A stretch of 62,201 nucleotides of DNA, from the NCBI GenBank assembly GCA_017548765.1, contig JAFYZH010000059.1, forward strand, positions 1-62,201, written 5' to 3'. Positions 1 through 8,708 of this stretch are shown one piece after another; the first letter of the stretch is position 1, and each line of letters starts with the position of its first letter. A program made the position numbers and the translations under genes. This DNA comes from Lachnospiraceae bacterium (lineage in GTDB: Bacteria; Bacillota; Clostridia; Lachnospirales; Lachnospiraceae). The notes below the pieces were generated by a model. That model was not told the origin of the DNA and searched no databases. It worked only from the letters and a program-made list of their open reading frames with translations.

Positions 1-6
1 AGAATT

Positions 7-35
7 CGAGCCCGGGGAGGACCTCCCCGGGCTCG
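7..35 (-). terminator. Strong hairpin downstream of the SDR gene
   Basis: This is a perfect 14-bp inverted repeat with a 1-nt centre (CGAGCCCGGGGAGG and its complement). It lies just past the stop of the minus-strand SDR gene and is probably its transcription terminator. Only a short T-poor tract is visible before the window edge, so the terminator call is tentative; the hairpin itself is certain. Confidence 0.5.
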
Positions 36-68
36 ATGTGTATCTATGAGATTTTGTGGTTCGCGGGT

Positions 69-839
69 TTAAATCCAGCCACCATCGAAGCCGATGACCT
101 GACCTGTGAGGTAGGCCGGGGCGGACAGGATGAGTTCGACGGTTTTTGCGACTTCGTCGGCGGTCGCCATGCGTCCGGCCGGGATCTGGTCGATCACGTC
201 CGCCAGTTCCTCAGGGGAGAGGAGGCGGTTCATCCGGGTGTCGATCAGGCCGCAGGCGATCGCATTGACCGGAATGGAAGAGGGCGCGAGTTCTTTTGCG
301 AGGGCGCGGGTCATCGCGTTCAGGCCTCCCTTCGCTGCGGAGTAGGCGACCTCGCAGGAGGCGCCGACCTGACCCCAGACGGAGGAGATGTTCAGGATCG
401 CGCAGTTCGCATTTGCCTCGGTATCATGCATCCGACGGATCATACCGGGGATGCACAGGCGCGCCAGGTCCAGGGCTGCCGCCAGGTTTGTCGTGAGGAT
501 CGCCATGAGGCGGTCGGAGGACAGGTCCTGGAGCAGGCCGATGTCGGCGATGCCGGCGTTGTTGATGAGGATGTGCGGGGTGTGGCCGCCGGAAGCTTCG
601 ACCGCGCGGGCGAATGCTGCGCTGCGGGCTTCGGCGTCGGAGAGGTCGCAGATCATCGGGACGATCTGGCAGTCCGGGACTGCGCTGCCTATCTCGTCGA
701 TGACGGTCGCGAGACCCTCGGTGTCTGTATTGCAATTCAGGATCAGGCGGGACGGCGAGCCGTCGAAGACCGCCAGATGGCGGGCGATCGCGGCGCCGAT
801 GCCGCGGGACGCGCCCGTGATCAAGATCGTTTTCTTCAT
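69..839 (-). CDS. SDR family NAD(P)-dependent oxidoreductase
   Basis: A 256-aa short-chain dehydrogenase/reductase, probably cytoplasmic, that oxidises or reduces an unknown substrate with NAD(P). The cofactor motif TGASRGIG is at residues 8-15, NNAG at 93-96, the catalytic serine in the ISS segment near 152 and the catalytic pair in YSAAK at 166-170. Length and motif spacing match FabG-like SDRs. I chose the ATG at 839 because AAGGAG stands 5 nt before it; the frame stays open for 20 more codons upstream but has no ribosome site there. It is a single gene, convergent with nothing visible in the window. The fatty-acid role of FabG cannot be claimed because no fab genes are nearby. Confidence 0.85.
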   Translation of the reverse strand: MKKTILITGASRGIGAAIARHLAVFDGSPSRLILNCNTDTEGLATVIDEIGSAVPDCQIVPMICDLSDAEARSAAFARAVEASGGHTPHILINNAGIADIGLLQDLSSDRLMAILTTNLAAALDLARLCIPGMIRRMHDTEANANCAILNISSVWGQVGASCEVAYSAAKGGLNAMTRALAKELAPSSIPVNAIACGLIDTRMNRLLSPEELADVIDQIPAGRMATADEVAKTVELILSAPAYLTGQVIGFDGGWI

Positions 840-914
840 AGGGTACTCCTTAGTATTTGTGCTCGTCTGGCTAATCAAAGAGGCAAAATCGCATCCCAAT
901 CAGCCGCGAGGGGG

Positions 915-1190
915 GCTTCGGCCACCAAAGCTAGCGAAAATCAAGTATTTGGTTGCTTTTCAGGCCCAAAGCGTCGGTGTTTTGTAAGGCTTCGGCCACC
1001 AGAGCAGGCCAAAATAGAGCATTTGGTTGCTTTTCGGGCCTAAAGTGCCGGTGTTTCGTAAGGCCCCGGCCACCAAACTGGCGAAAATCAAACATTTGGT
1101 TGCTTTTCAGGCCCAAAGTGCCGGTGTTTCGTAAGACTCTGGCCACCAGAGCAAGCAAAAACCATGCTCCTGGTTGCTTTTCCAACCAGC
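915..1190. repeat. Imperfect 74-bp tandem repeat, about four copies
   Basis: The 475-nt gap between the SDR and MATE genes is mostly filled by a direct repeat. The block GGCCACCA recurs at about 921, 994, 1068 and 1141, giving periods of 73-74 bp, and is followed each time by a conserved GGTTGCTTTTC block. Within a unit CCAAA can pair with TTTGG, so each copy can form a hairpin. Short frames cross it on both strands but none has a convincing ribosome site. I see no coding, transposon or CRISPR character. Confidence 0.8.
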
Positions 1191-1314
1191 CGCCCGGCTC
1201 TAAGGTTATACTAGCATGAAGCTTGAGGAAAAACAAGCATTGAGTGCGTGGACTTGAACACGATTTTATGGTATAGTGTTCGAAGACGATATTTCAAGGA
1301 GTTACAACTCTGTT

Positions 1315-2715
1315 ATGGATACACAGAAAGCAAATATACAACCGAAAGAGAATCCTCTGGGGACGCGGCCGCTCGGGAAGCTGCTTTTGTCACTGGCAGT
1401 TCCGGCGATCATCGCGAACGTGGTCAATGCGCTCTATAACATCGTGGATCAGATCTTCATCGGACAGGATTCCGGCAAACTCGGAAATGCTGCGACCAGC
1501 GTCTCGTTTCCGCTGACGACCATCTGCATGGCGATCGGCCTGATGACGGGCCTCGGCGCTGCCTCGGGCTTCAACCTGGAATTGGGACGCAAGAACGAAG
1601 CGAAGGCGAAGAAGATCGCCGGCTCCGCGGCGGGCATGCTCGTGATCTGCGGCGTGACCATCTGCGTTCTGGTGCGCATCTTCCTGAAACCGATGCTCAT
1701 CGCCTTCGGCGCAACGGAAAACATCCTGCCATACGCGGAGCAGTATGCCGGCATCACGTCCTTCGGCATTCCGTTCATTCTCTTCTCGACGGGCACGAAC
1801 CCGCTCGTGCGTGCGGACCGTAGCCCTCGGTATTCCATGGCGGCGATCGTCATCGGCGCGGTGCTGAACACCATTTTGGACCCGATCTTCATCTTTGCAT
1901 TCCGTTGGGGCATCCGCGGCGCGGCTTGGGCGACCGTGATCAGCCAGATCGTGTCGGCCTGCATTCTGGCCGCGTATTTCCCGCGTTTTAAATCGGTCCA
2001 CTTTGCGATGAAGGACTTCATCCCGCATTTCACAGAAGTCTTCGAGATCTGCAAACTCGGCCTGAATTCCTTTATCTTCCAGTCCTCGAACCTGCTGGTC
2101 CAGATCACCCTGAATAATGTGCTTCGAACCTACGGTGAGCAGTCGATCTACGGCGCCGACACGCCGATCGCGGTGGCGGGCATCGTCACGAAGATCAACG
2201 TCATATTCATTGCCCTCATCATCGGTCTGATCAATGGCGCGCAGCCGATCTGCAGCTACAACTACGGCGCGAAAAAGTACAGCCGCGTGCGCCATACGGT
2301 GAAACTCTTCATGACCGCGGCGATCATCATTTCGACCGCGCTCTGGCTGATTTTCGAGATCTTCACGGAGCCACTCATTTCCCTGTTTGGCGACGGCGGC
2401 GACGACCCGCTGTATGTGGAGTACGGTGTGCGCTTCATGCGCGCCTTCCTGTTCTGCGTATTCTTAAACGGCATGCAGATCTGCTGCGCGACGTTCTTCC
2501 CGGCGATCGGAAAAGCGACGAAGGGGGCCTTGCTTTCCTTCTCGAAGCAGATCGTTTTCCTGATCCCTTTGCTTCTGATCCTGCCGAAATTCTTCGGCCT
2601 GGAGGGCATCAAGTTCGCCCAGCCGATCACGGACCTTCTGACGTTTTTGATGGCGATCACATTCCTATGGCACGAGATGCGGAAGATGCCGAAAGAAGAC
2701 ATGCCTCTCGATTGA
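1315..2715 (+). CDS. MATE family efflux transporter
   Basis: A 466-aa integral membrane protein of the multidrug and toxic compound extrusion family, which exports organic cations or drugs using a sodium or proton gradient. About twelve hydrophobic segments are visible, with the early family pattern PAIIANVVNALYNIVDQIFIG and a conserved NGAQPICSYNYGA segment in the second half. The start at 1315 follows AAGGAG at 1296-1301; an upstream in-frame start at 1276 lacks such a site. A weak promoter may lie at 1248-1277 (GTGGAC, 18 bp, TATAGT). The following gene has its own promoter, so this one is probably transcribed alone. Substrate unknown. Confidence 0.9.
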   Translation: MDTQKANIQPKENPLGTRPLGKLLLSLAVPAIIANVVNALYNIVDQIFIGQDSGKLGNAATSVSFPLTTICMAIGLMTGLGAASGFNLELGRKNEAKAKKIAGSAAGMLVICGVTICVLVRIFLKPMLIAFGATENILPYAEQYAGITSFGIPFILFSTGTNPLVRADRSPRYSMAAIVIGAVLNTILDPIFIFAFRWGIRGAAWATVISQIVSACILAAYFPRFKSVHFAMKDFIPHFTEVFEICKLGLNSFIFQSSNLLVQITLNNVLRTYGEQSIYGADTPIAVAGIVTKINVIFIALIIGLINGAQPICSYNYGAKKYSRVRHTVKLFMTAAIIISTALWLIFEIFTEPLISLFGDGGDDPLYVEYGVRFMRAFLFCVFLNGMQICCATFFPAIGKATKGALLSFSKQIVFLIPLLLILPKFFGLEGIKFAQPITDLLTFLMAITFLWHEMRKMPKEDMPLD

Positions 2716-2733
2716 TGCAGGGGTGTCGGCATC

Positions 2734-2761
2734 TTGACATTTGCCATAAATTTGCTATAAT
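2734..2761 (+). promoter_or_regulatory. Sigma-A-type promoter of mtnN
   Basis: A consensus TTGACA at 2734-2739 is separated by 16 bp from a consensus TATAAT at 2756-2761, 65 nt before the mtnN start. Confidence 0.85.
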
Positions 2762-2826
2762 CTTTCACGTAGGATACATATGCATTTTCCGAGTCGGCAA
2801 ATGCATGCGGAAGGGAGTTTATTGAG

Positions 2827-3546
2827 ATGAAATACGGTATTATCGGCGCTATGGAAGCAGAGGTCGCAACGCTGAAGAAACATATGGCACAGGCGGGCGG
2901 CTATTCATCGAAGCGCTATGCGGGCATGGATTTTGCCTGCGGTAAGCTGGGACAGGCGGACGTAGTTGTCGTGAAGTGCGGCATCGGTAAGGTCAATGCA
3001 GCCATGTGCGTCCAGATCCTGGCGGACTATTTTGACGTTACACATATTATCAACACGGGCGTAGCAGGCGCACTGAATGAGCAGCTGGATATCGGTGATA
3101 TCCTGATCTCCACGGACGCCCTGCAGCACGATGTGGACGTGACAGCGCTGAAATACGCGCCCGGTCAGATCCCCGGCATGCCCGTGCTTGCATTTCCCGC
3201 AGATAAGATGTTAGTCCTGCAGGCGGAACGGACGGCGGAGGCTCTGAAGAACGAGCCCGGCTTCACGGACGTTTCTTTCCTGCGCGGCCGTGTTGTGAGT
3301 GGCGATATCTTCGTTTCGGACGCAGACCTGAAGAAGCGCCTGATCGAGATGTTCCGCGGCGACTGCTGTGAGATGGAAGGTGCGGCGATCGCCCAGGCGG
3401 CGTACGCAAACAACATGCCTTACGTGATCCTGCGCGCGATCTCGGACCGCGCGAACGGCGGCGCGACGGTAGACTATCCTGTGTTTGAGGCCCAGGCGGC
3501 CGTACGTTGTTCACGTTTTGTGGAATATATGGTAAATAGATCATAA
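2827..3546 (+). CDS. mtnN: 5'-methylthioadenosine/S-adenosylhomocysteine nucleosidase
   Basis: A 239-aa cytoplasmic enzyme that hydrolyses methylthioadenosine and S-adenosylhomocysteine to adenine plus the thio-ribose product, in methionine salvage and the activated methyl cycle. The N-terminus IIGAMEAEV carries the glutamate at residue 12, the segment EMEGAA holds the purine/ribose-binding Met-Glu (183-184), and ISDRANGG holds the catalytic aspartate (207). These match the E12, M173/E174 and D197 positions known from the E. coli enzyme. Length is typical. It overlaps the following CapA gene by one base (TAATG), so the two are probably translationally coupled. Confidence 0.95.
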   Translation: MKYGIIGAMEAEVATLKKHMAQAGGYSSKRYAGMDFACGKLGQADVVVVKCGIGKVNAAMCVQILADYFDVTHIINTGVAGALNEQLDIGDILISTDALQHDVDVTALKYAPGQIPGMPVLAFPADKMLVLQAERTAEALKNEPGFTDVSFLRGRVVSGDIFVSDADLKKRLIEMFRGDCCEMEGAAIAQAAYANNMPYVILRAISDRANGGATVDYPVFEAQAAVRCSRFVEYMVNRS

Positions 3547-4976
3547 TGGGAACGATATCGAGCTGGAATAAAGATCGAAAGGAAGGCTCCGGGAAGGGCC
3601 ACATCGGCATCCGCATCACCGCGGGTGTGATCGTGGTCCTTCTTTTTGTGTGCCTGTTCGTCTTTGTGATCCTGCCTCGATTTAAGGCTGAGCCCGGTGA
3701 CGATCCGGAAACCTCCACCTCCGACTTGGCGGACAATGCATCCTCTACGGAGGATAGTTCCGATGTGGAAGACACTACGCAGGCTCCGACTTCGGAAACT
3801 TCCACCGACAGGAGCGAACCTTCGGCCGGACCCTCGGAAGAAATCATTTCCTCCGACGCGGACGAAACCACGGGCGCGACCGATCCGGCCGATGTGACCG
3901 AGGCGCCGACCGAACCGAAGGAAGAATATATCACGATCCTCGCGGTCGGAGATAATCTCTATCACAAGTCCCTGTCCCAAAGCGGTATCAAGGAGGATGG
4001 GACCTACGATTATACGCCGGTCTACCGTGCCATGCGGTACCTCATTTCCGCGGCGGACATCGCGGTGATCAACCAGGAGACGCCGATGGCAGGAGAGTCC
4101 TACGGCATCCAGACCTATCCGAAATTCAATGTTCCCCAGCAGATCAGCGATGCGATGGTCTGGGCGGGCTTTGATGTCGTGTCGTTTGCGACGAACCACA
4201 TGCTCGATATGGGGCGGCAGGGGCTGATCGACACGGCACAGTACTGGAAGGATAAGCACCCCGACGTGCTCGTGACAGGCATTGCCCTCAGTCAGGAAGA
4301 GCGGGATACCGTTCCCTATGTCGAATGCAAAGGAAAGAAGATCGCCTTTTTGAATTACACCTATGGTGTGAACTCGGGCAATCTGGGCCGCCAGCCGTAC
4401 CTGCTGAATTTCTTTGATGAAGCGACCGTGCGCGCGGATATCGCGCGGGCGAAGGAGACTTGCGACTACGTGATCGTGCTGCCGCACTGGGGCGTCGAAG
4501 GGCGCATGGAGCCGACGGAAGACCAGTACAACATGGCGCTGATCCTGGCGGACGCGGGGGCGGACGTCGTGATCGGCACGCATCCGCACGTGATACAAAA
4601 AGTACAATGGGTGACGGGCGCGAGCGGTCATAACACGCTGGTTTTCTACTCCCTTGGGAATTTCATTTCCCTCCAGGACACGGCGGCGAAGATGCTCGGC
4701 GGCGTTGCGAAACTGCGTCTGCGGATCGATCCGGAGACGGGAGAGCTTTCGCTCGACGACTATCGGATGGACTATATCGTGACGCATTTTACGTATGATC
4801 CCGAGATCGAACTGTTTTCGGGGATGACGGCCGTCCCGTGGGATCAGTACTCGCGCAATCGTGCCGCGCAGCATGGCCTGATCAGCTGGGGGAAGAAGTT
4901 TTCCTACGATATGCTCGAGACGTATATAAAAAACAACGGACCGGTGACAAAGGAAGATATTGAAAGAATTCCGTAA
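3546..4976 (+). CDS. CapA family (PGA_cap domain) membrane-anchored protein
   Basis: A 476-aa protein with a short cytoplasmic N-terminus, one transmembrane segment at about 23-43, a Glu/Asp/Thr/Ser-rich linker to about residue 125, and then an extracellular CapA/PgsA-type domain. Family patterns visible are ILAVGDNLYH, INQETP, FATNHMLDMG, LPHWGVE, GADVVIGTHPHV and FYSLGNFIS, which form the metallophosphoesterase-like fold of the family. CapA proteins take part in poly-gamma-glutamate capsule synthesis, but many clostridial homologues occur without capBC, as here, so the real role is unknown. It is the second gene of the mtnN operon with a 1-base overlap; the metabolic link is not obvious. 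Confidence 0.85.
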   Translation: MGTISSWNKDRKEGSGKGHIGIRITAGVIVVLLFVCLFVFVILPRFKAEPGDDPETSTSDLADNASSTEDSSDVEDTTQAPTSETSTDRSEPSAGPSEEIISSDADETTGATDPADVTEAPTEPKEEYITILAVGDNLYHKSLSQSGIKEDGTYDYTPVYRAMRYLISAADIAVINQETPMAGESYGIQTYPKFNVPQQISDAMVWAGFDVVSFATNHMLDMGRQGLIDTAQYWKDKHPDVLVTGIALSQEERDTVPYVECKGKKIAFLNYTYGVNSGNLGRQPYLLNFFDEATVRADIARAKETCDYVIVLPHWGVEGRMEPTEDQYNMALILADAGADVVIGTHPHVIQKVQWVTGASGHNTLVFYSLGNFISLQDTAAKMLGGVAKLRLRIDPETGELSLDDYRMDYIVTHFTYDPEIELFSGMTAVPWDQYSRNRAAQHGLISWGKKFSYDMLETYIKNNGPVTKEDIERIP

Positions 4977-4997
4977 GGAAATCGAGCAAATTATCCG

Positions 4998-5026
4998 TTG
5001 AAATGGGTCGGGAAATATGGTAAAAT
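4998..5026 (+). promoter_or_regulatory. Promoter of the XpaC/TelA pair
   Basis: TTGAAA at 4998-5003 and TAAAAT at 5021-5026 are separated by exactly 17 bp, about 70 nt before the XpaC-like start. Confidence 0.8.
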
Positions 5027-5098
5027 CACATTGTGTGGTCGATTCGCTTTGAAGCGGCCGGAGATAGTCTGTTTGAAACCAAAGGTGGTGAGTTTATC

Positions 5099-6772
5099 AT
5101 GGCTGACAATTATAATCCGAATGACTTGGGCGACACGATACGTCGGTCCGTAGAGCAGGCGGTAAACAGCATAAATAATATGGTCGGCCAGATAATAGGA
5201 TCGGCCTCGGATGCAAATCAACAGCAAAATCAACAGCAAAACACGCAGGTTCGCCGAAGTTCGCAGGGACATGGAAAACCGGTCATGCCGAACCAGCAGA
5301 ACTCGGTCGCGCAGGCAGCGCAGCAGGTGCGGACGCAGTTTGACGCGGCGCCGAAGTACCCGGAGGTGTACTACCAACAGGGCGGTGCTCCGACGGTGCA
5401 GTATCAGCCGCAACCGGGCCAGCCGGTCCAGGTGCAGCAACCGCAGGGACAGGTTCCGGGCGGGCAGCAGGCCTACATAAATCAGGTGTATGCGGCGCAG
5501 GCAGCGCAGCAGGGACGCCGGGTTCCCATGCAGGGACAGAATGTACAACAGAATTTTATCCAGCCTGTTCAGCAACGGCAGCAGGGCGGTCAGGCAGGGC
5601 AGCCCGGCCAGCGCGGACGCGGAGCGTTCGGCGGCGCAGGCGGAGCGGGAGGCGGAAGGAACGCGAACCAGTATCCGATGGTGGAGACGAACTCGCACAT
5701 CAACGATCCGCGTTATCCTGCATATATGCGGACCAGCAGGCCCGCGCCGGTACGCGTAAGCGTGACACGTAAGGCGGATGCATTTCCCGGTGAAGAGGAA
5801 AACAACACACGCAGTGTTACGTTTTTGGTATTCACGATCTTAACCGGCCTGTTTTCACTGGGTATGGTCAGTGAACTGACCGAAACGGATATGATCTGGG
5901 AGGAATACGAGTTAGTCGAGCATTCCCATTTCACGATAGGAGGGATCTTCGGCTTACTGTTTGCCTTAGGCCTCTTCGGAGTGTTCTTCTTCCTCTTCCG
6001 TCGTTCCAGAAAGAAGAAAAAGCAATATGCGCGGTTTCGCGAGTATATAAAACGCTATGCGACCCAACCGCAAGTTGCGGTCCTCGAGATGTCGGCGGCG
6101 ATGGGCATCGAGCCTTCCGTGGTTCGCGACGACTGGAAGCAGATGATCGAACTGGGTGTGTTCCCGCAGGGACATTTCGCACCGGGCGACCAGGTGATCT
6201 TCCTCTCGGACGAGGGCTACGAGAAATACATGCAGTCGTACGGCCTGATGACCCCACAGCAGCAGTCGCAGACGGCAGGCGCATTGCCCGCCCCGAATGG
6301 CGCGGAAGCAAAGGCGACCCGCTCGCCGGAGGTCGAAAAGGCGCTGGAGCAGGGACGCAACTACATGTTGCAGCTGCGTAATGAAAACGACGCGATCCCG
6401 GGTGAGGTCGTTACGAAGAAACTCGATAGCCTGGAGGATGTGTGCAAGCGTATCTTCCGCGTGGTCGATGATCACCCCGAGAAACTTCCGGAGATCCGTA
6501 AGTTCATGGAGTATTACATGCCGACGACCCTGAAACTGGTGCACACGTACCGCGAGTTTGAGGACCAGAAGCTGGAGGGTGACAACATCACCCGCACGAA
6601 GAAAGATATCGAAGATACGCTCGACATGATCAATGTCGCGTTCGAGAACCTTTTGAACGACCTGTTTAAGGATGCGGCAGTTGAAGCGTCGGCCGACATT
6701 TCGGTGCTGAACGCACTGTTCGCGCAGGAAGGACTGAAGGAAAAGGAATTCGAAGTGATTCCGAGAAAATAG
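5099..6772 (+). CDS. XpaC-like membrane protein with Gln-rich N-terminus
   Basis: A 557-aa protein. Residues 1-35 are amphipathic; about 40-190 is a low-complexity Gln/Gly/Pro/Asn-rich stretch; two transmembrane helices lie at about 240-258 and 280-300; a basic RRSRKKKK stop follows. Residues about 308-375 look like a winged-helix domain, and the last 140 residues resemble the XpaC family (5-bromo-4-chloroindolyl phosphate hydrolysis protein). XpaC proteins are usually encoded beside TelA proteins, as here. The biochemical function is not established; a membrane-stress role is the usual guess. The start at 5099 follows GGTGGTGAG; the frame extends upstream to 5033 but overlaps the promoter there. 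The tail and winged helix are probably cytoplasmic. Confidence 0.7.
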   Translation: MADNYNPNDLGDTIRRSVEQAVNSINNMVGQIIGSASDANQQQNQQQNTQVRRSSQGHGKPVMPNQQNSVAQAAQQVRTQFDAAPKYPEVYYQQGGAPTVQYQPQPGQPVQVQQPQGQVPGGQQAYINQVYAAQAAQQGRRVPMQGQNVQQNFIQPVQQRQQGGQAGQPGQRGRGAFGGAGGAGGGRNANQYPMVETNSHINDPRYPAYMRTSRPAPVRVSVTRKADAFPGEEENNTRSVTFLVFTILTGLFSLGMVSELTETDMIWEEYELVEHSHFTIGGIFGLLFALGLFGVFFFLFRRSRKKKKQYARFREYIKRYATQPQVAVLEMSAAMGIEPSVVRDDWKQMIELGVFPQGHFAPGDQVIFLSDEGYEKYMQSYGLMTPQQQSQTAGALPAPNGAEAKATRSPEVEKALEQGRNYMLQLRNENDAIPGEVVTKKLDSLEDVCKRIFRVVDDHPEKLPEIRKFMEYYMPTTLKLVHTYREFEDQKLEGDNITRTKKDIEDTLDMINVAFENLLNDLFKDAAVEASADISVLNALFAQEGLKEKEFEVIPRK

Positions 6773-6816
6773 AAATTTGAAATTGCATGGCGGTGGCCGT
6801 GCGGATAGGAGAAGAT

Positions 6817-8037
6817 ATGGATGATAACATGATGCCTCAGGAGCAGGTTAAGGAAGCAACAGAGCAGGTGATCGAGACGATCGTGGCAGAAGCGCCCGAA
6901 GCTCCCAGCCTCACATTGACCCCGTTTGATTCACCGGAAACGAAGCCCGTTTTGGTGACGGATGCGCAGAAGCAGGAGGAAGAAGTTGAAGATATGACCG
7001 CTTCCATTCTGTCTGAGCAGGAGCTTAAGCAGGTGGAGCAGTTCTCGAAGCAGATCGATCTGAAGGATACGAACTCCATCATGCAGTATGGTGCGGGCGC
7101 GCAGAAGAAGGTCGCGGATTTCTCCGAGGCAGCGTTGGATAATGTGCGCACGAAGGATCTCGGCGAGGTCGGCGGCATGCTGTCGAACCTGGTTACCGAG
7201 CTGAAGTCGTTCGACGTAAAGGAGAACGAGAAGGGTATCCGCGCATGGTTTAAGAAGAGTGCAAATAAGATCGAGGCCATGAAGGCGAAATACGCTAAGG
7301 CTGAGACGAATGTTAATAAGGTTGCCGACTCCCTCGAGAAGCATCAGGTGACCTTGCTTCGCGACGTTGCGATGCTGGATAACATGTACGCTACCAACCA
7401 GACCTACTACAAGGAACTGACCATGTACATCCTGGCAGGTAAGAAGCGTCTGGAGCGTGCGAAGAACGAAGAGCTCGTTGAACTCAACGAGAAGGCGAAG
7501 AAGACCGGACTTCCGGAAGATGCCCAGGCGGCAAATGACTACGCAGCGCTGATCAACCGTTTCGAGAAGAAACTCTACGACCTGGAACTGACCCGCGTGA
7601 TCTCCATTCAGATGGGACCGCAGATCCGCCTCGTACAGAGCAACGATACGGTAATGAGCGAGAAGATCCAGTCCACACTGGTGAACACGATCCCGCTTTG
7701 GAAGAGCCAGATGGTACTGGCGCTCGGCATGAGCCATTCCATGGAAGCTGCGAAGGCGCAGAGCGAAGTTACGGACATGACCAACGCGCTGCTTAAGAAG
7801 AACGCAGACATGCTGAAGATGTCCTCCATCGAGACCGCTAAGGAATCCGAGCGCGGCATCGTCGAGATCGAGACCTTGCAGCACACAAACCAGTCCCTGA
7901 TCGATACGCTGGATGAGGTTATGCGCATCCAGAACGAGGGCCGTGAGAAGCGTGCCGCTGCGGAGATCGAGCTTCGTAAGATCGAGAACCAGATGAAAGA
8001 GAAACTTCTTGAGATGAGCGCTAGCTCACGCAAGTGA
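6817..8037 (+). CDS. Toxic anion resistance protein (TelA family)
   Basis: A 406-aa, soluble, highly charged and mostly helical protein of the TelA/KlaA family. The central and C-terminal two thirds carry the family pattern around RVISIQMGPQIRLVQ and IPLWKSQMVLALG, followed by long coiled-coil-like helices. TelA homologues were first tied to tellurite resistance and later to cell-envelope stress and antimicrobials; the mechanism is not settled. The ATG at 6817 follows AGGAG with 6-nt spacing; an earlier in-frame ATG at 6787 lacks a site. It follows the XpaC-like gene by 44 nt, shares its promoter and is closed by a strong terminator, so the two form a two-gene operon. Confidence 0.85.
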   Translation: MDDNMMPQEQVKEATEQVIETIVAEAPEAPSLTLTPFDSPETKPVLVTDAQKQEEEVEDMTASILSEQELKQVEQFSKQIDLKDTNSIMQYGAGAQKKVADFSEAALDNVRTKDLGEVGGMLSNLVTELKSFDVKENEKGIRAWFKKSANKIEAMKAKYAKAETNVNKVADSLEKHQVTLLRDVAMLDNMYATNQTYYKELTMYILAGKKRLERAKNEELVELNEKAKKTGLPEDAQAANDYAALINRFEKKLYDLELTRVISIQMGPQIRLVQSNDTVMSEKIQSTLVNTIPLWKSQMVLALGMSHSMEAAKAQSEVTDMTNALLKKNADMLKMSSIETAKESERGIVEIETLQHTNQSLIDTLDEVMRIQNEGREKRAAAEIELRKIENQMKEKLLEMSASSRK

Positions 8038-8081
8038 TCATATGCATGAGACCGGGGCTGTAAAGCTTCGGAAAACAGCCG

Positions 8082-8121
8082 AAAAGCCGGCATCGGGGAG
8101 TCCCCCGGTGCCGGCTTTTTC
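8082..8121 (+). terminator. Intrinsic terminator after the TelA gene
   Basis: A 17-nt arm beginning AAAAGCCGGC (8082-8098) pairs with an arm ending CCGGCTTTT, followed by T residues. It closes the XpaC/TelA operon. Confidence 0.9.
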
Positions 8122-8236
8122 CTGTTTTATCCGTATCCGATAGCGGAAAGAGGGCAAAAGACGTGGGTTATAGCCGTTTTATTAGGCAATTTACACAAAT
8201 TGCAGCCGATTATTTCAGTAAAGTTGTTAGAAACAC

Positions 8237-8265
8237 TTGATTTTAGGTGTAAGGAATGCTATACT
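8237..8265 (+). promoter_or_regulatory. Constitutive-type promoter 5' of the sugar-importer leader
   Basis: TTGATT at 8237-8242, a 17-bp spacer and TATACT at 8260-8265 preceded by TGC (extended -10). It lies 450 nt before the first importer gene, so a transcript from here would carry a long leader. The leader can form several hairpins, including TTTTC/GAAAA around 8410-8424 and AATAGG/CCTATT at 8422-8438. Confidence 0.7.
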
Positions 8266-8458
8266 AAGAACTAACGAAGTGGATTTCCCCCAAAATCCAT
8301 AGGATTATTACAAAAAAGGTCGAAAACAAGACTTCTCTTTTTGTGTATATTGCCCAACATGAACGGGAAAATAAGGGCTTCCGGGGGAAACCAAGTCGAA
8401 AATATGAGTTTTCTTCGCGAAAATAGGAAAAACCTATTATATCTAAAGGAGATGCAAA

Positions 8459-8520
8459 GCAATAATTGGGCAGAAGCACGCAATAATAGTAATGCGGATA
8501 AAATGGGTTTGTTGTAGAAT
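8459..8520 (+). promoter_or_regulatory. Probable AraC-type activator site and promoter of the importer block
   Basis: Two AATAAT boxes (8461-8466 and 8482-8487) stand exactly 21 bp apart, two helical turns, on the same strand. The first lies in GCAATAATTGGG. A -10 hexamer TAGAAT lies at 8515-8520, 33 bp from the start of the second box to the start of the hexamer, with no good -35. The same 12-mer, box spacing and distance to a -10 recur at 28578-28639 beside an AraC gene. Direct repeats near 21 bp before an activator-dependent promoter are typical of AraC proteins. A second candidate -10 (TAAAAT, 8499-8504) is less consistent between the two sites. Confidence 0.65.
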
Positions 8521-8545
8521 TATTACATAAATATGTGGAGAGTAT

Positions 8546-8642
8546 CGCCTGATTTTTGTGCGGTTAGCACAAAGGCTGTAGGCGGGTTTTTGTATGCATG
8601 GCGGAATCTACGTGGCGGCGCATTCTTGCGCCGGGTTCTTTG
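8546..8642 (+). other. Two tandem terminator-like hairpins in the importer leader
   Basis: The first hairpin has an outer CGCCT/AGGCG stem (8546-8550, 8580-8584) and an inner TTTGTGC/GCACAAA stem (8555-8561, 8567-8573), followed by five T residues. The second is CGGCGCA/TGCGCCG (8616-8622, 8627-8633) followed by TTCTTT. Both lie between the two upstream promoters and the first start codon. They could act as attenuators or make a short leader RNA; no anti-terminator pairing was identified. Confidence 0.5.
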
Positions 8643-8708
8643 CACGGTATGTTTACAAAAGCCAAAGTACGCTTTTCCATTGAAATGATATACAGAGAGG
8701 AGCTTTTT

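Noticed and set aside
915-1190. CRISPR array in the SDR-MATE gap
   Set aside because: Units are adjacent, imperfect over their full 74 bp and have no unique spacers; no cas gene is present.
1248-1277. Promoter of the MATE gene (GTGGAC-18-TATAGT)
   Set aside because: The -35 is poor and a competing TTGAAC has only a 12-bp spacer, so it is not listed as a feature.
3474-4874. Long open frame on the minus strand opposite the CapA gene
   Set aside because: No ribosome site, Arg/His/Asp-rich composition typical of antisense frames, and the plus strand has clear family motifs.
8428-8460. Partial likeness to a cyclic-di-GMP (GEMM) riboswitch: AACC ... GG and GATGCAAAGC in the importer leader
   Set aside because: The second half of the aptamer (the tetraloop-receptor and closing stem) is absent and the spacing differs, so only short matches remain.
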